A DNA stretch of 40,698 nt from CAZVJA01 sp964626885 (lineage in GTDB: Bacteria > Planctomycetota > Planctomycetia > Planctomycetales > Planctomycetaceae). Below, piece after piece: positions 1 through 8,452 of the stretch (position 1 is the stretch's first letter; every line of letters begins with the position of its first letter). The notes below the pieces were generated by a model, which did not search any database, was not told the DNA's origin, and saw only the letters and a program-made list of their open reading frames with translations. The position numbers were made by a program, and so were the translations under genes. The stretch spans positions 1 to 40,698 of the forward strand of contig CAZVJA010000024.1 of the NCBI GenBank assembly GCA_964626885.1, read 5' to 3'.

Positions 1-259
1 CAACCTGTCTGGAAATGTTGCGGGCATGCCGAAGATGGTTCTATCGGTGAACACGATGAAGATGCCCAACAACCGGAATTGGCATAAGCAGGGGGTTATG
101 GGGAGAGACTTATATCGGAACGGAGAAAATTGGAAAACCGCAATTTTCGGGAGGCTCGTGGGTGGAACCGAACCTCAAACGGCATGTTGTCGCTGCGCTC
201 ATCTCAACGTGCGATAGAGGGGGACGAAACGGTTCACACCCAGCTACCGAAAAGGGGGG
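1..259. other. Non-coding edge region
   Basis: I see no convincing gene here. The short open frames lack family signals. The only structure is an AT-rich inverted repeat at 125-148 (GAAAATTG / CAATTTTC, 8-nt loop), about 110 nt past the stop of the minus-strand glycosyltransferase. It has no following U-tract on that strand, so I do not call it a terminator. Confidence 0.4.
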
Positions 260-1987
260 TTAACGCACCGACAAGGGCTCTTCGTTCGACTTGGAAACCA
301 GGCGTGGGGGGAGATCTTCTCGCTTCACATTGACGGTTGTCGAACCCTGTTGGACGCTGCTGCGATGCAGCAGCGTATATCCCTCGACACTGTCGTGCAA
401 AATGAAATCGGGCGGTGCAGCCATGCCGGCTGGGGTGACAATCCAGCGAATATCGGGAGTGATTGGCTCAGCCAACGCTTGGGGCCGCGTCCGGCTGTCG
501 AGCGTCAGGTTCAATGCGAGAAAGACTTCCAGCGGCAGGTCTTGAATGCCGACGAATGAAGGCTCGACGCGAATTGACTCGGCGAAGCGGTCGGCGATGT
601 GCCACTGCCGATCCATATTGATGGCGCGCGGTGCGTCAATCAGCAGCCAATAAGCCGTCGACTGGCCGAGATGCAGAAGCAGCACGAGCCCGAACAGACA
701 GGCGCGGGAATGCTGCTTCAATCCGCACCCCATCCATGTGCAGGCGACGATTGCCGGCAGAATGGGGAGCATGAATCGCCCTCCCGGTTGATCGCACACC
801 CAGTGTACATACAACAGAAAATAGGCAGGGGTGGTCAGTATGAGCACGTCGACGCGCCGCCGCACAATTCTCCACCACCCCGCCAGAAGCAACAGGAAGA
901 AAGCGAAGTACACGAACCGCCAAGGGTCCAGCCATCGCGACGGGTCAGGCACGGCTTTCCAAAATCCGGGGAGCGACATGCAGCCGAGATCCGTCACCCG
1001 GTACTGCAAGCCGGCGAGAAATTGCGGGAGGGTGGATCTCACAAATTTTGAATCTGAAAAGTAAAGGTGGCGTGTCCACGTCTGAAGGCTTGGGTTCTCG
1101 TCCGGTGGGGGTTCTGTCGCGTTGTCATAGTCTTCCGTGTAGATACCGGTGATCTCCTGCAGGTAGACAGCGCCACCAGCATATTGTTTGTCGTAGGCCA
1201 GCCACGAACCGATGGCAATCACCGGCAAGATGCCAACCGCCGCAGCCACCCCGACCGCGCGCTTCCAGCTCATATCTCCGCGCCGCGCCTGGACAAGCAC
1301 GGCGAGTGTGAAGCCGATCACCAACGTCAGGCCGGGGTAACGGATCAGCGACAACAACGTAATCAGCAGACCCGTCCCTCCCGCATAGAGCAGCGTCGTT
1401 CGAGTGGGTTTCGGTCTGAGCAAATGATGCAACAGCTCGACCGACCACATCAACATCGCCATGAACGCGAGTTCCTTGAGCGGTCGGCGGTAAAACGTCC
1501 AGAGCGTGATGTTGACCATCACCACGCCGGTCAGCAGCACGGCCGCGGACGGGAATTGTCGCTTCATCCAGCGATATGTTCCGAGCAGCAGCGCCATGGC
1601 CAGCGCCCAGTTAAGAATCGATAACGCGAGAAACGGTTTGTCTCCCGTCAGGAACGCCGGCAGGATGAGCAGCGGATAACCTGGCGGAACGAAACAGCGA
1701 AACTCCGACACTTGACCGGCGCGGAACTGCGAAAGGAATTCGCGGACCGTCGATAGATACAGGCTGCCGTCTCCGGTCGGATAGAACCAGGGACTGATTT
1801 GCGCGGTCAGAAGGAAGACGAGTGTCCCAAGCGAGAGGCGTGGATGCTCCTCAAGCCAGGATAGCCACTGTTCGAGACGAAGTGCCAGGGAGGGTCTGGT
1901 TGGCAGGGAATTCTGTTTCGACGCGGGACGATTGTCGGACGCGCCGCGAATCCCGTTGACCGGCGTCTCGGATGATTCGACTGCCAT
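260..1987 (-). CDS. GT-C type membrane glycosyltransferase (GT39/PMT_2-like)
   Basis: A polytopic inner-membrane protein of 575 residues that probably transfers a sugar from a lipid-linked donor. Visible signs are about ten hydrophobic helices, a first-loop acidic motif (PTGDGSLYLS) where GT-C enzymes place the catalytic Asp, and the PPGYPLL segment typical of PMT_2/ArnT-like proteins. A soluble tail of roughly 90 residues follows the last helix. I chose the ATG at 1987 because GGGGAAG lies just upstream; an in-frame start at 2053 would add 22 residues with no ribosome site. It is transcribed after the GT4 gene at 2245-3393, with a 257-nt gap. Its place beside an exopolysaccharide locus suggests glycan assembly or decoration. 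Donor and acceptor cannot be read from the sequence, and an O-antigen-polymerase-like role is not excluded. Confidence 0.8.
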   Translation of the reverse strand: MAVESSETPVNGIRGASDNRPASKQNSLPTRPSLALRLEQWLSWLEEHPRLSLGTLVFLLTAQISPWFYPTGDGSLYLSTVREFLSQFRAGQVSEFRCFVPPGYPLLILPAFLTGDKPFLALSILNWALAMALLLGTYRWMKRQFPSAAVLLTGVVMVNITLWTFYRRPLKELAFMAMLMWSVELLHHLLRPKPTRTTLLYAGGTGLLITLLSLIRYPGLTLVIGFTLAVLVQARRGDMSWKRAVGVAAAVGILPVIAIGSWLAYDKQYAGGAVYLQEITGIYTEDYDNATEPPPDENPSLQTWTRHLYFSDSKFVRSTLPQFLAGLQYRVTDLGCMSLPGFWKAVPDPSRWLDPWRFVYFAFFLLLLAGWWRIVRRRVDVLILTTPAYFLLYVHWVCDQPGGRFMLPILPAIVACTWMGCGLKQHSRACLFGLVLLLHLGQSTAYWLLIDAPRAINMDRQWHIADRFAESIRVEPSFVGIQDLPLEVFLALNLTLDSRTRPQALAEPITPDIRWIVTPAGMAAPPDFILHDSVEGYTLLHRSSVQQGSTTVNVKREDLPPRLVSKSNEEPLSVR

Positions 1988-2244
1988 TCCACTTCCCCAA
2001 ATGCCAGGGCAGGCCCGCGACGGCATGGAGTGTAAGTAAACCACGGGAGTCACGACGAGAACTCGACCGCACGACCCCCACCGAAATCCCGCTTCTGTTG
2101 GTTGGCGGCAGCTAACCTTGCGTTCTCGCGCGGGGCTGGTTTAAAGCCGATGGGGCAGAAGTCTAGAGGTCCTATTTGAACCAGTCAATGTCAGGCTGTG
2201 GAGCGTTCGTTCTCAGCTCGGACGATGTTGCGGATGTGCGGCCG

Positions 2245-3393
2245 CTAGCCAGGCCGTCGGTTCTCATCCGCAATCGATCGCAAGAAACTCCACGTTTGCC
2301 GGGCACATCGATCCCACGATGAGTCCCGCGCGTGTCGGTACGCCTCCGCGGCACGCTTCGTCCGCAGGTTCGGGTCCATCAATAGACGCCGCAGTGCGGC
2401 GGCGATCGACGCCACGTCGAGCGGATCGAAATATTCCCCGCCGGTCCCCAGCACTTCGGGCATCGGGCCGCGATCGGAGCAGGCGATTGGCAAGCCCGCC
2501 GCCATTCCCTCCAGCAGAATGTTGGGCATGTTTTCGCAAGTGGAGGCAAACACGAAGAGATTCGCCGACTGGTAAAGCTGCGGCAGGTCTTGGTGCGAAA
2601 TAGGTCCGGGCAGAGTCACAAACTCCCGCCGCGGGTCGTACTCGTCGAGCGCCTGTTGCAGTCTTCGCATGGCCGGCGGATACGATGGCCCGATCAACTC
2701 CAGCACGAGCGGAACCCCCTCTTTCCGTAATTGAGCGACGGCTGCAACGACATTCCATGGATGCTTGTATAAATCGATGATCGACACGTAAACGAGCCGG
2801 TAAGGCTGGGAAGGGGAATAGCCCGACAAGGGGCGTTGCACGCGAGGTTCCATCAGAAAACTCGCATCAACACCATGCGGAATAATGGTCGTCCTTCCGG
2901 GCAGCTGCCCCGTGACTTCAGTCACCCTGTTCCTGGCATGTTCCGTCAGAAAGATCATTCCGTCCACGCACCGAAAGCTGCGACTCTGCGACAAACGCAG
3001 CAGAAGCGTTCGAAGCAGCACCCACGATGGTCCATAACGCCCGGCTTCAGACAGATCGAACGGCAACAAATTCCGGGACATGGTCACGACCGGGCGAAAG
3101 GATGCAGTGCATGAACCGCCGGGAGCAAACAGCAGATCGCAACTTTGTCGCGCCAGCCGGGGAAGCCGCCGGTACCGCCAGAGGAGCCGTGCGGGAAGGC
3201 GTCCGTCAAGAGAAGGCTCGTGGACTCGCTCAAGCCAAGGGCGAGCGGCAAGCATGTCGAGCGTTTTTTTCCCACCCCAGACGATGACACTTTGGAGCCC
3301 GTCCCGTTCCGGCACGGTATGCGCGAGGAGAGATCGGAGATGGGTGATTCCTCCACCTCCGCGTAGATTCGAGGCGTCGATCCCCACGCGCAT
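2245..3393 (-). CDS. Glycosyltransferase family 4
   Basis: A 382-residue cytoplasmic, retaining, nucleotide-sugar-dependent glycosyltransferase with the GT-B fold. The N-terminal Rossmann half begins MRVGIDASNLRGGGG, with the glycine-rich loop of GT4 enzymes. The C-terminal half carries the donor-binding E-x7-E motif (ENMPNILLE) followed by GMAAGLPIACSDRGPMPEVLG. Length is normal for the family. The ATG at 3393 has only a weak purine stretch upstream (AAAGG). It is the first gene of a short minus-strand unit with the GT-C gene, and it is divergent from the small membrane protein at 3641, with 247 nt between them. The sugar specificity is unknown; a role in adding one residue of the exopolysaccharide repeat unit is inferred from context. 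Confidence 0.9.
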   Translation of the reverse strand: MRVGIDASNLRGGGGITHLRSLLAHTVPERDGLQSVIVWGGKKTLDMLAARPWLERVHEPSLDGRLPARLLWRYRRLPRLARQSCDLLFAPGGSCTASFRPVVTMSRNLLPFDLSEAGRYGPSWVLLRTLLLRLSQSRSFRCVDGMIFLTEHARNRVTEVTGQLPGRTTIIPHGVDASFLMEPRVQRPLSGYSPSQPYRLVYVSIIDLYKHPWNVVAAVAQLRKEGVPLVLELIGPSYPPAMRRLQQALDEYDPRREFVTLPGPISHQDLPQLYQSANLFVFASTCENMPNILLEGMAAGLPIACSDRGPMPEVLGTGGEYFDPLDVASIAAALRRLLMDPNLRTKRAAEAYRHARDSSWDRCARQTWSFLRSIADENRRPG

Positions 3394-3640
3394 ACACGAA
3401 AGACCTTTATGTGGGCATCCAGGAAGGACAGTGAACTTGGTAGTCGATCAGGGTAGGAAAAACTGCCGCGACGAAGAGACCACTATCACAAACTGGGCAA
3501 ACCGGGAAGGTCGTGTTGCAGCAGATGAGGCATTCTGATAGGAATCCCCGCGACCGGCGTGATCGGTCCTACTCGAGTGCCGGTGATTGAACGCCACCGG
3601 TTCCTGCTTTGAGAAATGTGACGGGTCCGAGGAAATTCGC

Positions 3641-3880
3641 ATGCACAACCCGACCACAATTCAGACAAACATCTGGAAGAGAATCCTCTGGTTCACAATG
3701 TGCTTGCTGATTTATGTCTTGAGTTTCGGGCCGGCGACATTCGTGGCGAATCGGATTGCCTTACCAGGTGATCTGGTGGGCAAATTCGTGGAGATTGTGT
3801 ATTCGCCGTTGATTCTAACAAACGGGCTTTGTCCATCGTTCGACAGTCTGCTCGACCAGTATTGCGAGATATTTCGATAA
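3641..3880 (+). CDS. Small single-helix membrane protein, uncharacterised
   Basis: A 79-residue protein of unknown function. A polar N-terminus (MHNPTTIQTNIWKR) is followed by one strong hydrophobic helix (ILWFTMCLLIYVLSFGP, about residues 15-31), a short polar stretch, a second weakly hydrophobic segment (FVEIVYSPLIL) and a Cys-containing tail. The ATG at 3641 is preceded by GAGGA at good spacing, which supports real translation; an upstream in-frame ATG at 3587 lacks this. Small proteins with a YVLSFGP-like helix and a YSPL-like motif are, from memory, common as hypothetical proteins in planctomycetes, but I cannot confirm this here. It precedes the amidotransferase by 103 nt and could share its promoter. 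I assign no function. Confidence 0.65.
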   Translation: MHNPTTIQTNIWKRILWFTMCLLIYVLSFGPATFVANRIALPGDLVGKFVEIVYSPLILTNGLCPSFDSLLDQYCEIFR

Positions 3881-3964
3881 GTTATGTTTCCGTGTGATGT
3901 GACAAACCTCAAACGACCAATGAATCCGTCGTTCAAGCTGTCTCACGGAAGCAGTCATCACGAA

Positions 3965-3980
3965 GTTCGGGGGGCCGAAC
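3965..3980 (+). promoter_or_regulatory. Hairpin at the ribosome site of the first amidotransferase gene
   Basis: GTTCGG and CCGAAC form a perfect 6-bp stem around a GGGG loop, ending 3 nt before the ATG at 3984. The only Shine-Dalgarno-like G-run is in the loop. It could tune translation initiation or be chance in GC-rich DNA. Confidence 0.3.
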
Positions 3981-3983
3981 GGA

Positions 3984-5966
3984 ATGTGCGGCATTGCGGG
4001 ACTCGTCGGGGATTTTATCCCTGGTCTGATGACGCGGATGAACGCCGCGCAACGTCACCGTGGTCCCGACGGCAGCGGGCTCATTGAGGATCAGGAAGCC
4101 GAAGCGGCCCTCGGTCACGTCCGTCTGGCGATCCTCGATCTTTCGGACCGTTCCGCGCAGCCGATGGTGTCGCACGATGGCCGATACGTGATCGTCTTCA
4201 ACGGCGAGATCTACAATTTTCGCGAGCTGCGCTCGGAACTCGAAAACGGCGGTCCGCCATTCGTTTCCACGGGCGACACCGAAGTCTTGTTGCGCGGGCT
4301 CGCCCGGCAGGGTGAGCGGTTCCTGGAGCGGCTCAATGGGATGTTCGCCTTCGCCCTGTGGGACCGCCGGGAGCGGGAGCTGCTGTTGGCGCGCGACCAA
4401 CTCGGCATCAAGCCGTTGTACTATGCGGAGCCGGTCCCGGGAACGCTCCTGTTCGCCAGTGAGATCAAAGCGCTTTGTGCCCATCCCGAGTTACGTCGCG
4501 AACCCGATTTCGTTGCGATCCAACAACATCTGACCTTCTGTCACGCAGGAGGGGATCGAACGGCGATGAAGGGGGTCCGTCGATTGCCCCCTGCGACGTT
4601 GCTGCGCTGGAGCACCCGCAGACGGCGATGCGAGTTAAAACGCTACTGGTCTCCAACTTACGGGGCGTTCGACGAGCCACAAACAAGCCGCACCAAAGCG
4701 GTGGAATTGCTTCGAGAACGGGTCGTTGACTCCACTCGCCGACAGCTCGTATCCGACGTCCCCGTCGGCTCATTTCTGAGTGGAGGACTCGACAGCAGCC
4801 TTGTGACCGCCGCCGCCTTGCAACAGGATCATGCCGGGTTCGCCTGCTACACAATTTCGGTTCCGCAAGAAGCGAACGCGCTCGATCAGATGGGGGAAGA
4901 CGCTCCCTACGCGCGGCGTCTCGCAAGACAATGGAAAGTGCCGCTGCATGAGTTGCCCATCGGCTCTGACGCGACGAGTCTGTATCCTGACCTGATCCAT
5001 TTTCTTGATGAGCCGATTGCCGATCCTGCCGTCATCAACTGTTATCTGCGCAGTCGACTGGCGCGCGAGCACGGCACGAAAGTTCTCCTTTCGGGTCCAG
5101 GAGCGGATGAGCTCTTCGCCGGCTATCCACGGTACGCCGCACTCCATGCGCTGCGCCATGCCGACCGATTGCCACAGGCGATGCGGCGAGTCGTTGCCCG
5201 CGCTGCGGGTTTGCTCCCCGGTGCTCGTTCGGGTCGCGCGGGCGCACTTGTGCGGCGGGCGCGCCGCGTGCTCATCGAGTTGGAGAACGATCCCGCACAA
5301 CAGTTCCTCTCGTGGTGTGCGGCAACGGCCGCGAATGAAATCACATCGCTTTTCTCGACCGACCTGCGCGAACAGTTGCCGAGTGGAGACGGGACGAGTG
5401 AGTGCCGCCACTTCATGGAGGAACGCGGCTTTCCCGGCGTCGAAGCCTGCCTCGATCGCGATCTGTCGATCTATCTGCCGAATCACAACTTGTTGTACAC
5501 CGACAAAATGGGCATGGCGGTCGGGGTCGAAACCCGCGTTCCGTTGCTCGACATGGAACTCGTGCCGCTGGCCACCTCGTTTCCAGTGCCGTGGAAGCTG
5601 GGAGCAACGACGAAGGCGATTCTGCGGGATGCCGCCCGGGGACTCATTCCGAACGAGGTCATCGACCGTCCTAAGGCGGGCTTCGGCGCGCCGTACCGGC
5701 ACTGGCTGCGGCATGACTTGGTCGACCTCTGGAGCGACATTTCGAGCGAGGCCGCCGTAAGGCGACGGGGGTGGTTCGATCCTCGTGCGCTCCGGTCGGC
5801 CCGGGATCGAAGCCAGTCGGGAGAGGCGGATCTCTACATGCTGCAATGGAGTGTTTTGACCGTCGAACTCTGGGCGCGGCGGTTTCTGGACGAGAATCCG
5901 GCCATATCGCAGGCCGGGAATTCCGAGGCTGAGCCGAATGTTGTTCGCATCCCGGCGGCTGCCTGA
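3984..5966 (+). CDS. asnB: Asparagine synthase-like glutamine amidotransferase (first copy)
   Basis: A class-II glutamine amidotransferase of 660 residues. Known AsnB enzymes make asparagine from aspartate, glutamine and ATP; homologues in polysaccharide loci (for example WbpS-type) are thought to amidate sugar carboxylates. The mature catalytic Cys is Cys2 (MCGIAG). The glutaminase domain spans about residues 2-190 with RHRGPDG and the FNGEIYNF signature. The synthetase domain holds the ATP-pyrophosphatase loop SGGLDSS at 266-272 and SGPGADELFAGYPRY further on, so both halves look active. The start must be at the ATG of MCG. It leads the plus-strand EPS gene series; 144 nt with a GC-rich hairpin separate it from the dehydrogenase fusion. 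A second, different copy lies at 21919-23889. Whether it makes asparagine or modifies the glycan cannot be told from sequence; context favours the latter. Confidence 0.92.
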   Translation: MCGIAGLVGDFIPGLMTRMNAAQRHRGPDGSGLIEDQEAEAALGHVRLAILDLSDRSAQPMVSHDGRYVIVFNGEIYNFRELRSELENGGPPFVSTGDTEVLLRGLARQGERFLERLNGMFAFALWDRRERELLLARDQLGIKPLYYAEPVPGTLLFASEIKALCAHPELRREPDFVAIQQHLTFCHAGGDRTAMKGVRRLPPATLLRWSTRRRRCELKRYWSPTYGAFDEPQTSRTKAVELLRERVVDSTRRQLVSDVPVGSFLSGGLDSSLVTAAALQQDHAGFACYTISVPQEANALDQMGEDAPYARRLARQWKVPLHELPIGSDATSLYPDLIHFLDEPIADPAVINCYLRSRLAREHGTKVLLSGPGADELFAGYPRYAALHALRHADRLPQAMRRVVARAAGLLPGARSGRAGALVRRARRVLIELENDPAQQFLSWCAATAANEITSLFSTDLREQLPSGDGTSECRHFMEERGFPGVEACLDRDLSIYLPNHNLLYTDKMGMAVGVETRVPLLDMELVPLATSFPVPWKLGATTKAILRDAARGLIPNEVIDRPKAGFGAPYRHWLRHDLVDLWSDISSEAAVRRRGWFDPRALRSARDRSQSGEADLYMLQWSVLTVELWARRFLDENPAISQAGNSEAEPNVVRIPAAA

Positions 5967-6040
5967 GGGGATAGGGAATGGTAACTCCAAGTTGCTATTT
6001 GCCTTACGAGCGTTTTACGGTACAACACCCCTCTTGAATC

Positions 6041-6076
6041 GCGCCGGGTAACGGGGCCTCATTTTTGGCCCGGCGC
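6041..6076 (+). terminator. GC-rich hairpin between amidotransferase and dehydrogenase genes
   Basis: GCGCCGGG (6041-6048) pairs perfectly with CCCGGCGC (6069-6076). A competing inner pairing, GGGCC (6054-6058) with GGCCC (6067-6071), leaves TCATTTTT in its loop. The two pairings share bases and are mutually exclusive. It could be a terminator or attenuator for the upstream gene, but no U-tract follows the stem. Confidence 0.3.
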
Positions 6077-6090
6077 CGCCACGGACGGCA

Positions 6091-6106
6091 ACTCGATGGA
6101 TCGAGT
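6091..6106 (+). promoter_or_regulatory. Palindrome directly upstream of the dehydrogenase fusion start
   Basis: ACTCGAT-GG-ATCGAGT is a perfect 7-bp inverted repeat with a 2-nt centre, ending 4 nt before the preferred ATG at 6111. It sits where a ribosome site would be, and no clear Shine-Dalgarno sequence is visible. It could be an operator or an initiation-region hairpin. Confidence 0.3.
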
Positions 6107-6110
6107 CGGC

Positions 6111-8417
6111 ATGAAGCAGGTACTGCAATCACTGCGCAGCGGCGTCACCGAAATCGCGGACGTCCCCGCACCTCCCGTGAAGCCGGGGCATCTGCTCGTG
6201 CGGACCGCCGTGAGTCTCATCTCTCCCGGCACCGAACGGATGATCCTCGAGTTCGGGCGGGCGAATCTGCTGCAAAAAGCTCGGCTGCAACCGGAGCGCG
6301 TCCGCGCGGTGTTCGACAAAGTTCGTACCGACGGCTTGTTGCCGACACTCGAAGCGGTCACCGGCCGGCTCGATCAGCCGGTCACCCCCGGTTATTGCAA
6401 CGTCGGCACGGTTCTGGAAGTTGGCAGCGGCGTGAAGGAATTCGTGGTCGGCGATCGCGTGGTTTCGAACGGCGCGCATGCGGAGATCGTCTGCGTTCCG
6501 AAGAACCTCTGTGCGAAATTGCCCGAGGGTGTCTCGGACGAAGATGCTGCAATGACGGTGCTTGGCGCGGTCGCATTGCAGGGACTTCGACTCGCGGAAC
6601 CAACGCTGGGCGAATCATTCGCCGTGATCGGATTGGGGCTCGTCGGATTGCTCACGGTGCAGCTGCTCCGCGCGCAGGGTTGCCGCGTTCTCGGAATCGA
6701 CTTTGCTCCGGAGCGGTTGAAGCTCGCGGAACGATGGGGGGCACAAACGGTCGATTTGTCGTCCGGAGCCGATCCTGTTGCCGCGGCGGAATCGTTCTCG
6801 CGCGGACGAGGGATGGACGGCGTGTGCATCGCGGCGGCAACGTCGAGCAACGAGCCGGTCCATCAGGCCGCCTCAATGTGCCGCAAACGTGGCCGCATTG
6901 TTCTTGTGGGAGTGGCCGGCCTCGAGCTGTCGCGCGCGGATTTTTACGAGAAAGAGCTCGCGTTCCGCGTCTCCTGCTCCTACGGTCCCGGGCGCTATGA
7001 CCCCGAGTATGAACAACAGGGGCACGATTACCCCGCAGGTTTCGTCCGTTGGACGGCACAGCGGAACTTTGAAGCGGTATTGGACTTGCTTGCGGAGCGT
7101 CGGCTCGATGTGGGTGAGTTGATCACGCATCGCTTTGCGATTCAGGCCGCCGACCGCGCGTATGATCAACTCGCTTCCAAGGACGGCGCGCTCGGTGTGC
7201 TGCTGGAATATTCGGGCGAAGCATGTGTGCCTACTCGAGAGATGACGCGACGCACCGTCCGTCTGTTCGACCCGCCGAGGAATTTATCCGACCGTAATTC
7301 GCGCGAATATGAGAACTCGGCCAGCGGGCCAGGCATCGGATTCCTGGGGTGTGGCAATTTCGCCACGCGCGTGCTGATGCCGGCGTTTGCGAAGCATGGG
7401 GCGCGACTGGAAAGCTGTGCTTCGGTCGGAGGAGTGAGCAGTTGGATTGCCGCCCGGAAGCATCGGTTCGCGCGGGCAACAACCGACGTGGCACAAGTTC
7501 TCGAGAGTCCCGACGTTGATGCCATCGTCGTCGCCACGCGGCACGATTCGCACACAAGTTACGTTTGCCGGGCACTGACAGCCGGAAAGGATGTCTTTGT
7601 CGAGAAACCGCTGGCACTCAGCAGGGACGAAATCACGAAAATCATCACGGCGAACGGAGCGGCGGACGATACCGCGAGACGAAACGGCAAGCGAGCTCCC
7701 ATCATGATGGTCGGCTTCAACCGTCGCTTCGCGCCGCACATCATGAAAATTCGATCGTTGCTCAGTGCCGCCAGCGCACCCAAATCGATGATTCTCACCA
7801 TCAATGCCGGTGAAGTTCCGGAGGAGCATTGGACGCACGATGCCGTGACGGGCGGGGGGCGGATCATTGGCGAGGCGTGCCATCACATTGACCTGCTCCG
7901 TCACCTGTGCGGTCAACCGATTGTGAGCGTTCAGGCAACAATGATCGGTGGCTCGTCGGCACAACCACTGCGAGAAGACAAGCTCGCGTGCACACTCCGG
8001 TTCGCTGACGGCTCTTTCGGTACGGTGCATTATCTGGCAAACGGGCATCGGTCGTTTCCGAAGGAACGCTTGGAGATCTTCTGCGGGGGGCGTGTTTTGC
8101 AGCTCGACAACTACCGCAGGCTGCGCGCGTACGGCTGGAAGGGGTTCCGCAAGATGAACCTCTGGCGGCAGGACAAGGGACACGCAATGGAAGTGGCAGC
8201 TTTTCTCAACGCGGTTCGTCACGGGCTTGTTTCCCCCGTTCCCCTCGAGGAAGCGGTCGAGGCGACGCTCGTCAGCTTCGATGTTGTCGAGGCGGCACGG
8301 ACCGGCGACACAGTCCGCTGTCGCCCACTCGGCCTGTGCGGCACTTCCATTTTCAGTGAGCACGAGCAACCGGGACACCCTTCTGTCGCGAGTGAACCAA
8401 TGGTCCGATCCGCCTGA
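6111..8417 (+). CDS. Two-domain oxidoreductase: zinc-type dehydrogenase fused to Gfo/Idh/MocA
   Basis: A 768-residue fusion. The N-terminal part (about 1-370) is an MDR/alcohol-dehydrogenase-like domain with a nucleotide fold (VIGLGLVGLLTVQLLRAQG). The C-terminal part (about 405-760) is a Gfo/Idh/MocA domain with IGFLGCGNFATRVL and the catalytic-type EKP motif (VFVEKPLALS, near residue 496). Known family context: such bi-domain proteins recur in exopolysaccharide loci next to heparinase-type genes, as here (heparinase at 10602), and are assumed to oxidise a sugar, but no substrate is established to my knowledge. Homologues usually begin MKQVLQ, so I take the ATG at 6111 rather than the one at 6096. 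The usual structural-zinc cysteine cluster of classical ADHs is not obvious in the first domain. It is followed after 35 nt by the 2-epimerase gene. Confidence 0.88.
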   Translation: MKQVLQSLRSGVTEIADVPAPPVKPGHLLVRTAVSLISPGTERMILEFGRANLLQKARLQPERVRAVFDKVRTDGLLPTLEAVTGRLDQPVTPGYCNVGTVLEVGSGVKEFVVGDRVVSNGAHAEIVCVPKNLCAKLPEGVSDEDAAMTVLGAVALQGLRLAEPTLGESFAVIGLGLVGLLTVQLLRAQGCRVLGIDFAPERLKLAERWGAQTVDLSSGADPVAAAESFSRGRGMDGVCIAAATSSNEPVHQAASMCRKRGRIVLVGVAGLELSRADFYEKELAFRVSCSYGPGRYDPEYEQQGHDYPAGFVRWTAQRNFEAVLDLLAERRLDVGELITHRFAIQAADRAYDQLASKDGALGVLLEYSGEACVPTREMTRRTVRLFDPPRNLSDRNSREYENSASGPGIGFLGCGNFATRVLMPAFAKHGARLESCASVGGVSSWIAARKHRFARATTDVAQVLESPDVDAIVVATRHDSHTSYVCRALTAGKDVFVEKPLALSRDEITKIITANGAADDTARRNGKRAPIMMVGFNRRFAPHIMKIRSLLSAASAPKSMILTINAGEVPEEHWTHDAVTGGGRIIGEACHHIDLLRHLCGQPIVSVQATMIGGSSAQPLREDKLACTLRFADGSFGTVHYLANGHRSFPKERLEIFCGGRVLQLDNYRRLRAYGWKGFRKMNLWRQDKGHAMEVAAFLNAVRHGLVSPVPLEEAVEATLVSFDVVEAARTGDTVRCRPLGLCGTSIFSEHEQPGHPSVASEPMVRSA

Positions 8418-8452
8418 ACTAGAACTTCGACTTTGTGAAGCAGAAAGATTCG

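Noticed and set aside
125..148. AT-rich hairpin as terminator of the GT-C gene
   Set aside because: It is over 100 nt past the stop and lacks a U-tract on the relevant strand.
599..1624. Plus-strand open frames opposite the GT-C gene
   Set aside because: Polar, Arg/His/Gln-rich and without ribosome sites; antisense to a clear membrane protein.
4770..5990. Long minus-strand open frame opposite the first amidotransferase
   Set aside because: It mirrors the GC-rich third-position pattern of the sense gene; composition is Arg-rich with no family motif.
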